DNA of 64,000 bases from Panulirus ornatus (GCF_036320965.1 NC_092250.1:11925100-11989099); one strand, 5' to 3'; shown: positions 10,937 to 23,662, counted from the first letter of the stretch. Notes: a model not told the origin generated them from the letters alone. Program-made: numbers and translations.

Positions 10937-13611
10937 GTTGAGGAATAATTGGTATACATGGGGTGTTCAGTGTTGTAAATGGAAATTGTGAAGAGCTTGT
11001 AGATTTATGTGCTGAAAAAGGACTGGTGATTGGGAATATCTGGTTTAAAAAGCGAGATATACATAAGTATACGTATGTAAGTGGGAGAGATGGCCAGAGA
11101 GCGCTATTGGATTACGTGTTAATTGACAGGCGCGCGAAAGAGAGACTTTTGGATGTTAATGTGCTGAGAGGTGCAACTGGAGGGATGTCTGATCATTATC
11201 TTGCGGAGGCGAAGGTGAAGATTTGTATGGGTTTTCAGAAAAGAGAGAATGTTGGGGTGAATAGGGTGGTGAGAGTAAGTGAGCTTGGGAAGGAGACTTG
11301 TGTGAGGAAGTACCATGAGAGACTGAGTATAGAATGGAAAAAGGTGAGAACAAAGGAGGTAAGGGGAGTGGGGGAGGAATGGGATGTATTTAGAGAAGCA
11401 GTGATGGCTTGCGCAAAAGATGCTTGTGGCATGAGAAGCGTGGGAGATGGGGTGATTAGAAAGGGTAGTGAGTGGTGGGATGAAGAAGTAAGATTATTAG
11501 TGAAAGAGAAGAGAGAGGCATTTGGACGATTTTTGTAGGGAAATAATGCAAATGAGTGGGAGATGTATAACAGAAAGAGACAGGAGGTCAAGAGAAAGGT
11601 ACAAGAGGTGAAAAAGAGGGCAAATGAGAGTTGGGGTGAGAGAGTAACATTAAATTTTAGGGAGAATAAAAAGATGTTTCTGGAAGGAGGTAAATAAAGT
11701 GCGTAAGACAAGGGAGCAAATGGGAACTTCAGTGAAGGGGGCTAATGGGGAGGTGATAACAAGTAGTGGTGATATGAGAAGGAGATGGAGTGAGTATTTT
11801 GAAGGTTTGTTAAACGTGTTTGATGATAGAGTGGCAGATATAGAGTGTTTTGGTCGAGGTGGTGTGCAAAGTGAGAGGGTTAGGGAAAATAGTTTGGTAA
11901 ACAGAGAAGAGGTAGTAAAAGCTTTGCGGAAGATGAAAGCCGGCAAGGCAGCAGGTTTGGATGGTATTGCAGTGGAATTTATTAAAAAAGGGGGTGACTG
12001 TATTGTTGACTGGTTGGTAAGGTTATTTAATGTATGTATGACTCATGGTGAGGTGCCTGAGGATTGGCGAAATGCTTGCATAGTGCCATTATACAAAGGC
12101 AAAGGGGATAAGAGTGAGTGCTCAAATTACAGAGGTGTAAGTTTGTTGAGTATTCCTTATAAATTATATGGGAGGGTATTGATTGAGAGGATGAAGGCAT
12201 GTACAGAGCATCAGATTGGGGAAGAGCAGTGTGGTTTCAGAAGTGGTAGAGGATGTGTGGATCAGGTGTTTGCTTTGAAGAATGTATGTGAGAAATAATT
12301 AGAAAAGTAAATGGATTTGTATGTAGCATTTATTGATCTGGAGAAGGCATATGATAGAGTTGATAGAGATGCTCTGTTGAAGGTACTAACAATATATAGT
12401 GTGGGAGGCAAGTTGTTAGAAGCAGTGAAAAGTTTTTATGGAGGATGTAAGGCATGTGTACGTGTAGGAAGAGAGGAAAGTGATTGGTTCTCAGTGAATA
12501 TAGGTTTGCGGCAAGGGTGAGTGATGTCTCCATGGCTGTTTAATTTGTTTATGAATGGGGTTGTTAGGGAGGTAAATGCAAGAGTTTTGGAAAGAGGGGC
12601 AAGTATGAAGTCTGTTGTGGATGAGAGAGCTTGGGAAGTGAGTCAGTTGTTGTTCGCTGATGATACAGCGCTTGTGGCTGATTCATGTGAGAAACTGCAG
12701 AAGCTGGTGACTGAGTTTGGTGAAGTGTGTGAAAGAAGAAAGTTGAGTAAATGTGAATAAGAGCAAGGTTACTAGGTACAGTAGGGTTGAGGGTCAAGTC
12801 AATTGGGAGGTAAGTTTGAATGGAGAAAAACTGGAGGAAGTAAAGTGTTTTAGATATCTGGGAGTGGATCTGGCAGCGGATGGAACCATGGAAGCGGAAG
12901 TGAATCATAGGGTGGGGGAGGGGGCGAAAATTCTGGGAGCCTTGAAGAATGTATGGAAGTCGAGAACATTATCTCGGAAAGCAAAAATGGGTATGTTTGA
13001 AGGAATAGTGGTTCCAACAATGTTGTACTGTTGCGAGGCGTGGGCTATGGATAGAGTTGTGCGGAGGAGGGTGGATGTGCTGGAAATGAGATGTTTGAGG
13101 ACAATATGTGGTGTGAGGTGGTTTGATCGAGTAAGTAATGTAAGGGTAAGAGAGATGTGTAGAAATAAAAAGAGCGTGGTTGAGAGAGCAGAAGAGGGTG
13201 TTTTGAAATGGTTTGGGCACATGGAGAGAATGAGTGAGGAAAGATTCACCAAGAGGATATATGTGTCGGAGGTGGAGGCAACGAGGAGAAGTGGGAGACT
13301 AAATTGCAGGTGGAAAGATGGAGTGAAAAAGATTTTGTGTGATCGGGGCCTGAACATGCAGGAGGGTGAAAGGAGGGCAAGGAATAGAGTGAATTGGATC
13401 AATGTGGTATACCGGGGTTGACGTGCTGTCAGTGGATTGAATCAGGGCATGTGAAGCGTCTTGGGTAAACCATGGAAAGCTGTGTAGGTATGTATATATG
13501 CGTGTGTGGACGTATGTATATACATGTGTATGGGGGTGGGTTGGGCCATTTCTTTCGTCTGTTTCCTTGCGCTACCTCGCAGACGCGGGAGACAGCGACA
13601 AAGCAAAAAAG

Positions 13612-13628
<17 letters not shown>
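10933..13628 (+). mobile_element. RTE-type LINE copy C, the longest in the window
   Basis: A 2.7-kb copy truncated within the endonuclease. It has the endonuclease C-terminal half, linker, full reverse transcriptase, C-terminal domain and a shortened 3' UTR. The UTR jumps from CATGGAAAGCTGTG to GTAGGTATGTATATATGCG, so about 250 bp of UTR present in copy B is missing. It ends with GCGCTACCTCGCAGACGCGG, GACAGCGACAAAGC and an A-rich run, then (TA)n. The 5' edge follows a (TA)n tract directly. Confidence 0.9.
10963..13421 (+). pseudogene. Endonuclease-reverse transcriptase polyprotein relic of LINE C
   Basis: The open segments 10963-11538, 11699-12298, 12311-12520, 12521-12760 and 12753-13421 are one ancestral frame broken by indels and stops. 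The endonuclease shows LDYVLID (11107-11127) and the SDH catalytic motif (11188-11196), as in the exonuclease III-like domain of RTE elements and the related CFDP2 proteins. RT motifs: LYKGKGD (about 12090), FIDLEKAYD (about 12329-12355), GLRQG (stop at 12518) and FADD at 12653-12664, then KCFRYLGV. The C-terminal domain ends with RPNW-like and RGLNMQEGERRARNRVNW segments. The enzyme would nick the target and copy the element RNA onto it. At least four frame breaks make it inactive. Confidence 0.88.

Positions 13629-13692
<64 letters not shown>
13629..13692. repeat. (TA)n microsatellite at LINE C 3' end
   Basis: TA tract after the A-rich LINE C end. Confidence 0.95.
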
Positions 13693-13694
<2 letters not shown>

Positions 13695-15440
13695 TCATGT
13701 ATATGCATGTATGCGCATATGTATACATGTATGCGCATATATATTTTCAACACTGTGTACAGTCTTATTTCCTTTTGGTCACGCAGTTCATCTCTTGGCC
13801 GTCTTGACGAACGAGCTCGCCTTCTTGAATTTAGTTCAGAAAGTGGTATTATTATATCGTAGTTTTGTTACTTAGTTCAGAAGGTGGTGGTATTATTTCT
13901 CAGTTTGGTTGATAACCCTTGACGAATCAGTATATCACACTAACTATTATACGACTATGAATACCTATTTGCACTTACTAAACAGAACATGATGACGTTT
14001 GCCAGTGTGTTGGGAAGCTGTATGCTCTTGATCCATCCTAGTGTAAATGGAGAGTGTATTAAGCATGAGAAAATAGTGTTAGTTCATCCCTTTAAGTAAG
14101 AATTATTTGCATAATCATTCATGATATTTTGTCGTTTCTAAAGAGCATTAATCATAGTATTTCTGGAATTTCTTCTCTGAGCTGATGTGTACGCTTCTTT
14201 TTTTCACTCTTTTTTGGTGTGGTGGAGTTCAGCAACGTGTCGAACTCTGAGAACACCTCGATGTGATGCAGATTCGTAACTTGCTGTTTAAATCGTTGAA
14301 CTCATTATCTAGATTTGGTAGCTGGCGTGGGTGAAAAATTCAGGCAGTTCATACTCCTCCTTGTAATCGCTTAAAAACTTTTATCCTTTACGAGTGGGTA
14401 TTAATCACCTTGGGCTCTAGGTCGGACAAAATGTTAAAGTAGGTGGTCGAGAAATTGTCCCAGTTAGTTAGCCAGTTTTACAGTTTACGCGGTAATAACA
14501 TATTAAAGTTTACAGAGAAAACGAGTGAAAAGCAAGAAGTCCAATACGTAAACTCTGGCGCGAGTTCACAGTTTACAGATGGGTCTGTTCACGATTGCTT
14601 TATTTTCTTAGGATTAAGCTCTTACCCATGACTATTACTTAGAGGTATGTGTACTAGTGAGGACTTGTTGATAATACCCACTTCTTTGATGTACGTTACG
14701 TGCCACTGAAGTCCCCTGGGGACTGACTGATGGTCACTAATGGTATTCGTATAATTTACAGATGTAACGTCATTGATAAAAGTTTATTCTCCTGCCCTCG
14801 AGGACTTTTGAAAACGAGTACCTCAGTGTATAATTACTTTTGACAGCGGACACCTTGTTAAAAGATGATCTTCGTTGGTGCATCTGTGTAGTGGCTTTCC
14901 CAAAGGAGCTGGTGAAGAGAGAGACGAAGTTCCATCATCTTAGACATCAAGTGAACCCTGGCTTGAGACGTGCTAACATGCTTTTGATCCAGAAACTGTT
15001 TCGGTTCGCCATTCATCCGAGGGACGACTTGCACTGCCAGGCTTCACCAGGCCTGCCAAGTGTTCTGAGTGTATTAGCGACTTTGCTTGGTGATATTCGA
15101 CGTCTCCTATGAATATGTAAGAGGAACAGGGCTTCTATTTGTGTTATATATCTGAGAAAATCTTATGAGAGTGTCAGGCATGTCAGCTGTAGTTTGATTC
15201 TTCATTATTTCGAACGGAAATGGTTCCCCAAATCCTCTGTGATCATGTGTAATGATTGTTGCTGAACGTTTTGATATTCATTTAATATTTTTGTTGTTTC
15301 GTCATTCAAGACTTTGACAGAACCTAGTCCTTGATTTTGCGCTTCAGGTACATGTTACAAGAACCTCCCGTGACTTACAGTACAATGACCTCTCGAAATC
15401 GTGGTGCAGACACAGTGTGTATATAAAGACTGGTATGGCT
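13693..15440. other. Unique sequence, nothing recognised
   Basis: About 1.7 kb without recognisable repeat or gene. Frames such as 14443-14631 and 14840-15112 are open but lack any family signature. Confidence 0.45.
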
Positions 15441-15615
15441 CTATACGACGAACCATAACTCGGTAAGACCCTACCACAGTTCGGCAAGACTCTACCATAA
15501 CTCGAGATCCTTCCATAACTCAAGAATCTTCCATACTTCGAGATACTCCCATATCACGGCAAGACTATGCCACAACTCTGCGAGACCCTACCATAACTCG
15601 GCCAGACCATGCGCA
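15441..15615 (+). repeat. Degenerate minisatellite, unit about 25 bp
   Basis: Repeated, diverged forms of CCATAACTCGGCAAGACCCT, about seven copies with variable spacing. Old and not homogenised. Confidence 0.65.
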
Positions 15616-16084
15616 GAGCAAGTATTAGCCCGATATACCACAACGCTTGAAGATGATGTCACGTGGTTTGTAATGGTAAAACACGACTTGCTAGATCTAT
15701 CCCAGTCTGTTCAACTCTACAACGAGTGTAAAAAAAAAAGAGGCTGCTATGAACCTGCAGCAACGAACTTCCTCTAGTCCGGTGGTGTGTGCAATATATT
15801 CTCCTCAGAAATTCTCATTAACGTCAACTGGAGCCAATGTGGAGTAATTCACGTGGGCATCGGCCTTGGAAGGGTTCACTGGTGACGTATCGCGATAGAT
15901 GGGTGTCATGAAGCTTACGAGGAACACATATTGAAACCGAAGGGACCATGATGTAATTTTCAGACACATGCGCACGCGCGCGCGTGTAAAACTTCACATT
16001 CATCCCCATATAATATAAAATGGTATTTTTTGTTGTTAGCTGAGCCGGAAATAGCAACTGAAGCCATAATTCAGGCCATATCAT
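15616..16084. other. No recognised feature
   Basis: Unique sequence with a short CG/CA-alternating run near 15970. No gene seen. Confidence 0.4.
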
Positions 16085-16158
<74 letters not shown>

Positions 16159-16180
16159 TATATATATATATATATATATG
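16085..16180. repeat. (TA)n microsatellite 5' of LINE D
   Basis: TA tract with one interruption near 16155. It ends exactly at the truncated 5' edge of LINE D. Confidence 0.95.
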
Positions 16181-16492
16181 GAGAAAAACTGGAGGAAGTT
16201 AAGTGTTTTAGATATCTGGGAGTGGATCTGGCAGCGGATGGAACCATGGAAGCGGAAGTGGATCATAGGGTGGGGGAGGGGGCGAAAATTCTGGGAGCCT
16301 TGAAGAATGTGTGGAAGTCGAGAACATTATCTCGGAAAGCAAAAATGGGTATGTTTGAAGGAATAGTGGTTCCAACAATGTTGTATGGTTGCGAGGCGTG
16401 GGCTATGGATAGAGTTGTGCGCAGGAGGATGGATGTGCTGGAAATGAGATGTTTGAGGACAATGTGTGGTGTGAGGTGGTTTGATCGAGTAA
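16181..16492 (+). mobile_element. RTE-type LINE fragment D, left arm of an inverted pair
   Basis: Encodes GEKLEEVKCFRYLGVDLAAD through LRTMCGVRWFDRV, that is RT motif E to the C-terminal domain. It is truncated at both ends, on the right at an A-run. The same segment occurs in reverse at about 17043-17355 in copy E. Confidence 0.9.
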
Positions 16493-16516
16493 ATGGGAAA
16501 AAAAAAAAAAAAAAAA

Positions 16517-16568
<52 letters not shown>

Positions 16569-16573
16569 TTTTT
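16493..16573. repeat. A-run, (TA)n, T-run junction
   Basis: About 23 A, then TA, then about 13 T. This self-complementary spacer joins LINE D to the tail of LINE E. Confidence 0.95.
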
Positions 16574-17805
16574 GCTTTGTCGCTGTCTCCCGCGTTTGCG
16601 AGGTAGCGCAAGGAAACAGACGAAAGAAATGGCCCAACCCACCCCCATACACATGTATATACATACGTCCACACACGCAAATATACATACCTACACAGCT
16701 TTCCATGGTTTACCCCAGACGCTTCACATGCCTTGATTCAATCCACTGACAGCACGTCAACCCCGGTATACCACATCGCTCCAATTCACTCTATTCCTTG
16801 CCCTCCTTTCACCCTCCTGCATGTTCAGGCCCCGATCACACAAAATCTTTTTCACTCCATCTTTCCACCTCCAATTTGGTCTCCCTCTTCTCCTCGTTCC
16901 CTCCACCTCCGACACATATATCCTCTTGGTCAATCTTTCCTCACTCATTCTCTCCATGTGCCCAAACCATTTCAAAACACTCTCTTCTGCTCTCTCAACC
17001 ACGCTCTTTTTATTTCCACACATCTCTCTTACCCTTACGTTACTTACTCGATCAAACCACCTCGCACCACGCATTGTCCTCAAACATCTCATTTCCAGCA
17101 CATCCATCCTCCTGCGCACAACTCTATCCATAGCCCACGCCTCGCAACCATACAACATTGTTGGAACCACTATTCCTTCAAACATACCCATTTTTGCTTT
17201 CCGAGATAATGTTCTCGACTTCCACACATTCTTCAAGGCTCCCAGAATTTTCGCCCCCTCCCCCATCCACTTCCGCTTCCATGGTTCCATCCGCTGCCAG
17301 ATCCACTCCAAGATATCTAAAACACTTCACTTCCTCCAGTTTTTCTCCATTCAAACTCACCTCCCAATTGACTTGACCCTCAACCCTACTGTACCTAATA
17401 ACCTTGCTCTTATTCACATTTACTCTTAACTTTCTTCTTTCACACACTTTACCAAACTCAGTCACCAGCTTCTGCAGTTTCTCACATGAATCAGCCACCA
17501 GCGCTGTATCATCAGCGAACAACAACTGACTCACTTCCCAAGCTCTCTCATCCCCAACAGACTTCATACTTGCCCCTCTTTCCAAAACTCTTGCATTCAC
17601 CTCCCTAACAACCCCATCCATAAACAAATTAAACAACCATGGAGACATCACACACCCCTGCCGCAAACCTACATTCACTGAGAACGAATCACTTTCCTCT
17701 CTTCCTACACGTACACATGCCTTACATCCTCGATAAAAACTTTTCACTGCTTCTAACAACTTGCCTCCCACACCATATATTCTTAATACCTTCCACAGAG
17801 CATCT
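16574..17805 (-). mobile_element. RTE-type LINE copy E (inverted)
   Basis: A minus-strand copy from its tail (GCTTTGTCGCTGTCTCCCGC at 16574) through a shortened 3' UTR, the C-terminal domain and the RT, to a 5' truncation near 17804 in the DALWKVLRIYGVGGK segment. FADD (as ATCATCAGCGAA) is at 17508-17519. The open frames 16757-17311 and 17178-17771 cover most of it, with one frame change near 17290. The 3' UTR has the same internal loss as copy C, so C and E are a subfamily. Confidence 0.9.
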
Positions 17806-17809
17806 CTGT

Positions 17810-17830
17810 GTATATATATATATATATATC
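17810..17830. repeat. Short (TA)n between LINE E and S1c
   Basis: TA tract followed by a TTTC run, the S1c 3' end in reverse. Confidence 0.9.
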
Positions 17831-18084
17831 TTTCTTTCTTTCTTTCATACTATTCGCCATCTCCCGCATTAGCGAGGTTGCGTTAAGAACAGAGGACTGG
17901 ACCTTTGAGGGAATATCCTCACCTGGCCCCCTTCTCTGTCCCTTCTTTTGGAAAATTAAAAAAAAAAAACAAAAAAAAAAAAAACGAGAGGGGAGAATTT
18001 CCAGCCCCCCGCTCCCTTCCCTTTTAGTCGCCTTCTACGACACGCAGGGAATACGTGGGAAGTATTCTTTCTCCCCCTATCCCC

Positions 18085-18088
<4 letters not shown>
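17831..18088 (-). mobile_element. S1 short retroelement, copy c
   Basis: Minus-strand S1. Tail CGCCATCTCCCGCATTAGCG at the left, GGGCCAGGTGAGGATATTCC (reverse), an A-rich internal run, GTCGCCTTCTACGACACGCA, and the head as CCTATCCCCAGGGAT at the right. It is flanked by (TA)n on both sides. Confidence 0.85.

Positions 18089-18151
<63 letters not shown>
18089..18151. repeat. (TA)n microsatellite
   Basis: TA tract at the 5' side of S1c. Confidence 0.95.
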
Positions 18152-18155
<4 letters not shown>

Positions 18156-18794
18156 GATAGATAAAGATAGTACAGTTAATGTACAGTTCTGTTACACTTG
18201 TGGCGTTGTGAATTGAATATGAAAATACTGGACCTGTTTTCATAAAGCTATCGAACAGACTAATCTGATGTCCAGTCGTCAATTATGATCCCGCGCGACC
18301 AAACCCATTCAACATTTATGAGTGACTGAACGTGTTGTGTTGTATGACTAAAGCGGTTGTCTCGTCGGATCGAAAAGCTCACGCACGCGCATTTCATGCA
18401 GGCGTTGGCAGGTTGTGAAGAGTATAATGATGGCAGTGTAATATTTAATGTGTGAAGAGTATAATGATGGCATTAGTGTATTAGTTAATGTATCGTGAGG
18501 TGTTGGATGTAATTCTGCCATTATTTCTCTATTTGAGGGTCGCTGTGCGCGCCTTAGGAGTGTCCCGTTTCCATAAACAGAATACTTCGAACCCACCATT
18601 TACGGTCTTTGCCTTCGCTTTCTAGTACCATCTGTCGCTGTTCATCATGATAGCGAAGAAAAGAATAAAGAAGAGAGAATATTTCTCTCTGAGCCCCACC
18701 CTGCTGACTGTCCATGTCTACCAGTCGATGGCTTGAGATTCGTCCAGCCAACATCAGATATTGTCCAGTATGCAGACTCGTTCAGTATATGCAC
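18152..18794. other. Unique sequence, nothing recognised
   Basis: Contains a short direct repeat (GTGAAGAGTATAATGATGGC at about 18414 and 18451). No gene seen. Confidence 0.4.
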
Positions 18795-18970
18795 TACGTT
18801 GCTGTGGGTTACAAGTCCATCATATCTTAGCAGCAAGTGACGTGACGCATTCGCGGTTCGCAAGGGGTCGGGCCTGCATAAGTTCGAATCTTGGTCGCGG
18901 CAGTCGATCCACAGTCCACCCAGTTGTTCATCCACATCTTGGGGCTTGGTCATTAGATTGGGTAACTGGC
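18795..18970 (+). mobile_element. tRNA-type SINE, family 3, copy 1
   Basis: AGTTCGAATCTTGG near 18871 resembles a polymerase III B box. The downstream CCACAGTCCACCCAGTTGTTC and GGCTTGGTCATTAGATTGGG also occur, in the same order, at 31262-31395. The A box is poor. The product would be a SINE RNA, not a tRNA. Confidence 0.55.
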
Positions 18971-18981
18971 GGAAGGTAAGG

Positions 18982-18987
<6 letters not shown>

Positions 18988-19054
<67 letters not shown>
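18988..19054. repeat. (TA)n microsatellite
   Basis: Pure TA tract downstream of the SINE. Confidence 0.95.
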
Positions 19055-19057
<3 letters not shown>

Positions 19058-21876
19058 GTGTGTAGTGTTCATGGCGTGACAGTAATCAAGACCCGTGCCT
19101 TCTAAAAACAAAAGGAGAAACAAGTGTCCAGATGAGGCAGTGGATGTGTAGGAGTAAATGTGGAGGCTAGTGTGCGTTTTTTGTTTCTATTCTGGGAGAG
19201 CGCCAGCAATTACTTTAACCTGAAAGAAAAAATGGGAACGAGAAAGAGGGCGCCTTTGAAGACGTGTGATAGCTGGGTGTGTGGGTGTCGCGGAGTGAGG
19301 AGAGGGATGTGTGTCAATGAGTTGAGGCTGAGTATCCATCAAGTATAGGTGGGTGTCATGAGGTGAGATATGAATGTCAGGCAGGAGTTCCGAGTTGGGT
19401 ATTAGGCATAGCAATCACGGGTCTCTCCGAGGATGTTTGGGTGGGTGGCAGTGGCACGTAAAGGGCTGGGAGCAGCTGCTTTAGTGGGTTTGAAGTGATT
19501 TGTTGTCGAACAAGTTAACAGACGATTGTCAAACATGTTCTGATATTCAGATGTACGAGATGTAATGACACACGAAATAGACGTAAAATTATTTCGCCCG
19601 TATGTCCTTAGGATCGAACCTGGGATCTTTTGAATGATTAGAATAGTTAGAAAGATGTATATTAAATCCAAATGATCCCGGGCTCGATTTCGAGCGTTTA
19701 TGAATGAAATGGTTTATATCACCTGATATATGCGAGGGCAGCTTGCCAACGCCCAATGTTCGATAACACATCCAGCCATGGTCGGCACACCTGTGAACTG
19801 TCGATAGTGAAAAATTCCAATACTGAGAATCTTCTCGCTCCTGTCAAATTGAATTCCGCACACAACGTAGATAGAAGGGGAGATAGATGGGTGGAAGTAA
19901 TAGATAGAAACATAGCAGGCAGGGATGGCAATGAATCAAAAACTTTTTCCCTTTCCATACGTTGTTACTAATATCACATTTAGCTACAGTCGGTCATTTT
20001 ATGTTCGATATTCACTTGAGCTGAACCTGAGGCTGAGCGACTTCCATGACGAATATACTTTCAGGTGTGTGAACCATCCAAGCAATTTCTACGTTGCAGA
20101 GACCATATAGGCTTGAAGTACGTCCATGTAAAGATGATGATTTGATACATCATGCACAGTATATTTACTACGTTGCAAATCGGATGATTTGATGATAATT
20201 AGATAATTGTATCGTAGATGTTGGAATGATAATGTTTTTACCTTGTCACTCATGTACTGTAAATGCGGATGGGGGATGTAGAATTATTAGGAAATAATCT
20301 ATCATGAGTTTTCTTGTTGAGATGAATTAGTCATTTTCGTTGCCTCAGTGGAACATCTTATTCATTCAAAAGATTTCTGACGAGACAGAAACAATGGTTG
20401 TAATTCTATAGAGTTTTCTCGCTATATGGATCGATCATTAACACTTAGACCATGTCAACAGCTTGTTCTCCTCCTTAGAAAGACGTGCATCTATTGAGAT
20501 TTTTTTTTAAGTCTTTGACGCTTCTCTGTTACTCTCCCACATTTTGGTTGAAGGTAAATTCACAATCTAGACAAAGTGTTAAGGTGTCACACGTTCGTCA
20601 TGAATAGTTTGTGCGTTTGTTTTCTACTCATTCTTGGCCAAACTACAACACCCAGAGATCCTCTGATATTGGGTGCCGGTACTTCAGAACCTGAGTAAGA
20701 TTTTAAGCTACCGTCTGCTTTTGCAAAAAGCCTAACGGCTTACAATGGTTTCATTCCACTCGATGAAAATAGGCAACTCACTGGCCTTCAGGTTATAGTG
20801 ACGGTACGTAAGGATGTAAGGTAGGCTCCAAGGGTGACGAAGCCTGGCATTAAAGGCCAACAAAGTCCACTTTTCAAGTTACATATAAACCCTTTGTTAT
20901 AACAGCCATTTTCCCCTCCTTCAACTGTCGGGTAATCCTGCTTTTCGCGGTGCGTGTAACTCTTCTTTTATCTTTCTAGCCACTGGATGGTAATTCTTTT
21001 TACCCTGAGTATTGGTTGCCACTCTGATATGGTAGAATTACACAGGTTTACAGTGATAGATGAAAATTGTTTTGAGTTGCTGTCCAGATAGCGATCACTT
21101 TCACAGGGCAAATGAGATTTCTAGATTTTTCAGCATTTTCGGTCATGTTCAAAAACACCCCAGAAAAATATCTGCACCTATGAGAGAGAATCGTTAAGTA
21201 CATAAGTTCATTTTTTTTATAATTTTCCACCACATGATCAGTACGGACGCAAAGGATGTGTACGGCTTATCTTTCCCTAACTCGTATCCTTATTTATTCG
21301 CCAGCCTCACCACATCCTCACTCCATCTGCCTCCTCACCGTAACCACCATGCGTCATCTGTTCCCAGCTCACTGCTTAAATCAATACACACCCACCATTC
21401 CTTAACACGAAGTTCCCCCGCACTCTACCCATACCATCTTTCGAGACTGCTCTTCTATCTCTTCCCTCAGCATTTCATTACGTGAATCTCTCCAGCACGC
21501 GACCACCTAATCGTCCCATAAAACACACACCCTTTTAACACTCCGCTTCTTCTTCATCGATTCTAGCCATCCATCTCCCAGCGCTCACTTCCTTTTTATC
21601 TTGTATCACCTGCAAACTCGCCAGTAAAACATCAAGGCCTTTCCACGGATGAAAACAGTCTTTCATAAAACAAGCGATATGTTTGAGTAAGCGCCTCGTT
21701 ACCCGTAATCAGAATACAGCGAGCTCGAGGTAAAGTGGGTCTGGGGCTAAGATAATGTACGGCTGTCGAGTTCATGAGTTACAGCAAAACACGCCCACTA
21801 GCGTCATTTACACGAGTTAAACTTAAGGGAATTTCACCTCAGGAGATTCCTTTGTAATTGAGCTACATACATTGCT
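19055..21876. other. Unique sequence, nothing recognised
   Basis: 2.8 kb without TE homology to the rest of the window. Several 60-90 residue open frames exist on both strands, but none has a recognisable domain. An intron or intergenic DNA is equally possible. Confidence 0.45.
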
Positions 21877-22020
21877 GCTAGTAAGATTTGTGCCATACGG
21901 GGGGAGAGGAGATGCTAGTAAGATTTGTGCTATACGGGGGGAGAGGAGATGCTAGTAAGATTTGTGCTATACGGGGGAAGAGGAGATGCTAGTAAGATTT
22001 GTGCTATACGGGGGGAAAGA
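21877..22020 (+). repeat. 37-bp tandem repeat, 4 units
   Basis: Units starting GCTAGTAAGATTTGTGC at 21877, 21914, 21951 and 21988, nearly identical. A young array. Confidence 0.95.
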
Positions 22021-22184
22021 TCTACACTCATGTTGCCCCTTCACTTAACTAAGGGTGAATATATGCGTCAGGTCTTGAATTTCATGCATATATATATTCA
22101 TACGCACAGGCATATTTTACTGTAAGTCGATCAAACATACATATCAACCAGATTCAAAGTGAGATGATGAACACATGGATAGAG

Positions 22185-22290
22185 TTTGTGCCGATTGCCG
22201 TTCCCGGGGTATGAAACCCATGTAGGTCCGACTAGGGAGGCCCCGTGCTGAGTCATGGTCATTAACGTTAACCACTGCATCACGGATTGT
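22185..22290 (-). mobile_element. tRNA-type SINE, family 2, copy 2
   Basis: On the minus strand, GATGCAGTGGTTAACG (A box-like), then AATGACCATGACTCAGCACG and AGTCGGACCTAC, collinear with 10366-10475. Confidence 0.65.
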
Positions 22291-22394
22291 GTGTGTGTGT
22301 GTTGCGAGGAAAAAGCTTTATACGTGTTGCCTCCATTTTAAACCTTCTCTACTTATGTATGTATATCGTCTTTACTCGTATATACACTCGTCTA

Positions 22395-23535
22395 ACTGCC
22401 ATGTGTAATGCTTAGAACACAAAGCTCCATATCCACGATAAAGTTTCACGGACCTTCCTGTGGTTTCCCTCGACCCCTTCACATCCCCTGGTTCAGCGCA
22501 TTGACAGCACATCGCTCCCTGTATACCATATCGTTCCAATTCACTCTATACCGTGCCCCCTTAGCACTCTCCTGCATAATTACGCCCCTTTCCTTCGAAT
22601 TATTTTTTCTCTATCCACTCCACCTCCATTTCAGTTTCCCCCCTTTTCCTTGTCTTCTTCACTTCTGATACGTTTGTTCTCTTAGTCAGCCCCTCCTCAC
22701 TCATCCTCTCCATATGACCAAACCATTTTAACACACCATCTCCAGCTCTCTCAACCATGCACTTCTTACTACGCCATTTCCCTTTTACCCTACCGCTTGT
22801 AATTCGATCAGCCTTCCTCACACTATATAGTTCTTCAAACATCTCATTTCAAACACATCCACCTTCTTTCGTAACTTCGTCTAGAATGCATGCATCGTAT
22901 TCATACAGCACCACTGGGACTACTTTGCTATTATACATATTCGTCTTTGCCCTCAGACAGTGCCCACACTTTCTACACATTTTTGAGGGAACCCAGTACC
23001 TTAGTCCCCTCACTCATAACCCCAACTTCCATGGTTCCATCCACTGCCCAGATATCTGAAAAAGTCCATGATAACGTTTTCCCATTTTGACCAACATTTC
23101 AGCAAACTTGTCACTCTCGTCAACTCTCAACATTCTCCTTTCACATACATTTCAAAATTCGGAAATCAGCTTCTGCAAAGTCTCAATCAAGTTAGCCACC
23201 AAAACAGTGTTATCAGCAAAGAACAACAAACTATCCTTCCAGACGGGTATTCGCCTCCCCTTCCTCCGAGCAGACAGCAAAGGCTACCTCTCTTTCCAAG
23301 ACTAACATTTACCTCCCTCATCACCCCATCCTTAAACAGATTAAACAGCCATGTTGACACTACACCCTTTCCGCGCGCACCCACCTTTACCTGGAACCAC
23401 TTGCCTTCCTCTCTCTCACGCGCACACAGCCTCCTTAAGTTGATAGAAACTGCTCACTGCTTCCAGGAACTATCCTCCCACATCACATATTAACAGTGTT
23501 TTCCAGAGAGCATCTCCATCGACTCTTATTAGTCT
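22395..23535 (-). mobile_element. Old, diverged RTE-type LINE fragment L
   Basis: Minus-strand relic collinear with the young LINEs. 3' region at 22430-22520, then GHMERMSEEGLTKRTNVSE (near 22690), then the RT. The catalytic FADD has become FADN (23209-23220), removing the second aspartate. The fragment ends near 23520 (GAGCATCTCCATCGACTC), in the part corresponding to the DALWKVL segment. Many indels. Older than copies A-H. Confidence 0.75.
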
Positions 23536-23582
23536 CTTTCTTTAGATCTATAAATGATATAAATGTATATCATGCAAATGAT

Positions 23583-23662
23583 ATACCGATGGGAGCTGAG
23601 GATTCGAACCCCGATCCTACGCGTTTCAGGCCATTTCGCTAACCACTGGATAACGAGGCGAG
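23583..23662 (-). mobile_element. tRNA-like SINE head
   Basis: On the minus strand, TATCCAGTGGTTAGCG (A box-like, about 23637-23654) and GGGTTCGAATCCTC (B box, about 23600-23613), 35 bp apart as in tRNAs. I could not pair an acceptor stem, so a SINE head is more likely than a tRNA gene. Confidence 0.5.

Noticed and set aside
23583..23662. Functional tRNA gene on the minus strand
   Set aside because: Box spacing fits, but the ends do not pair as an acceptor stem.
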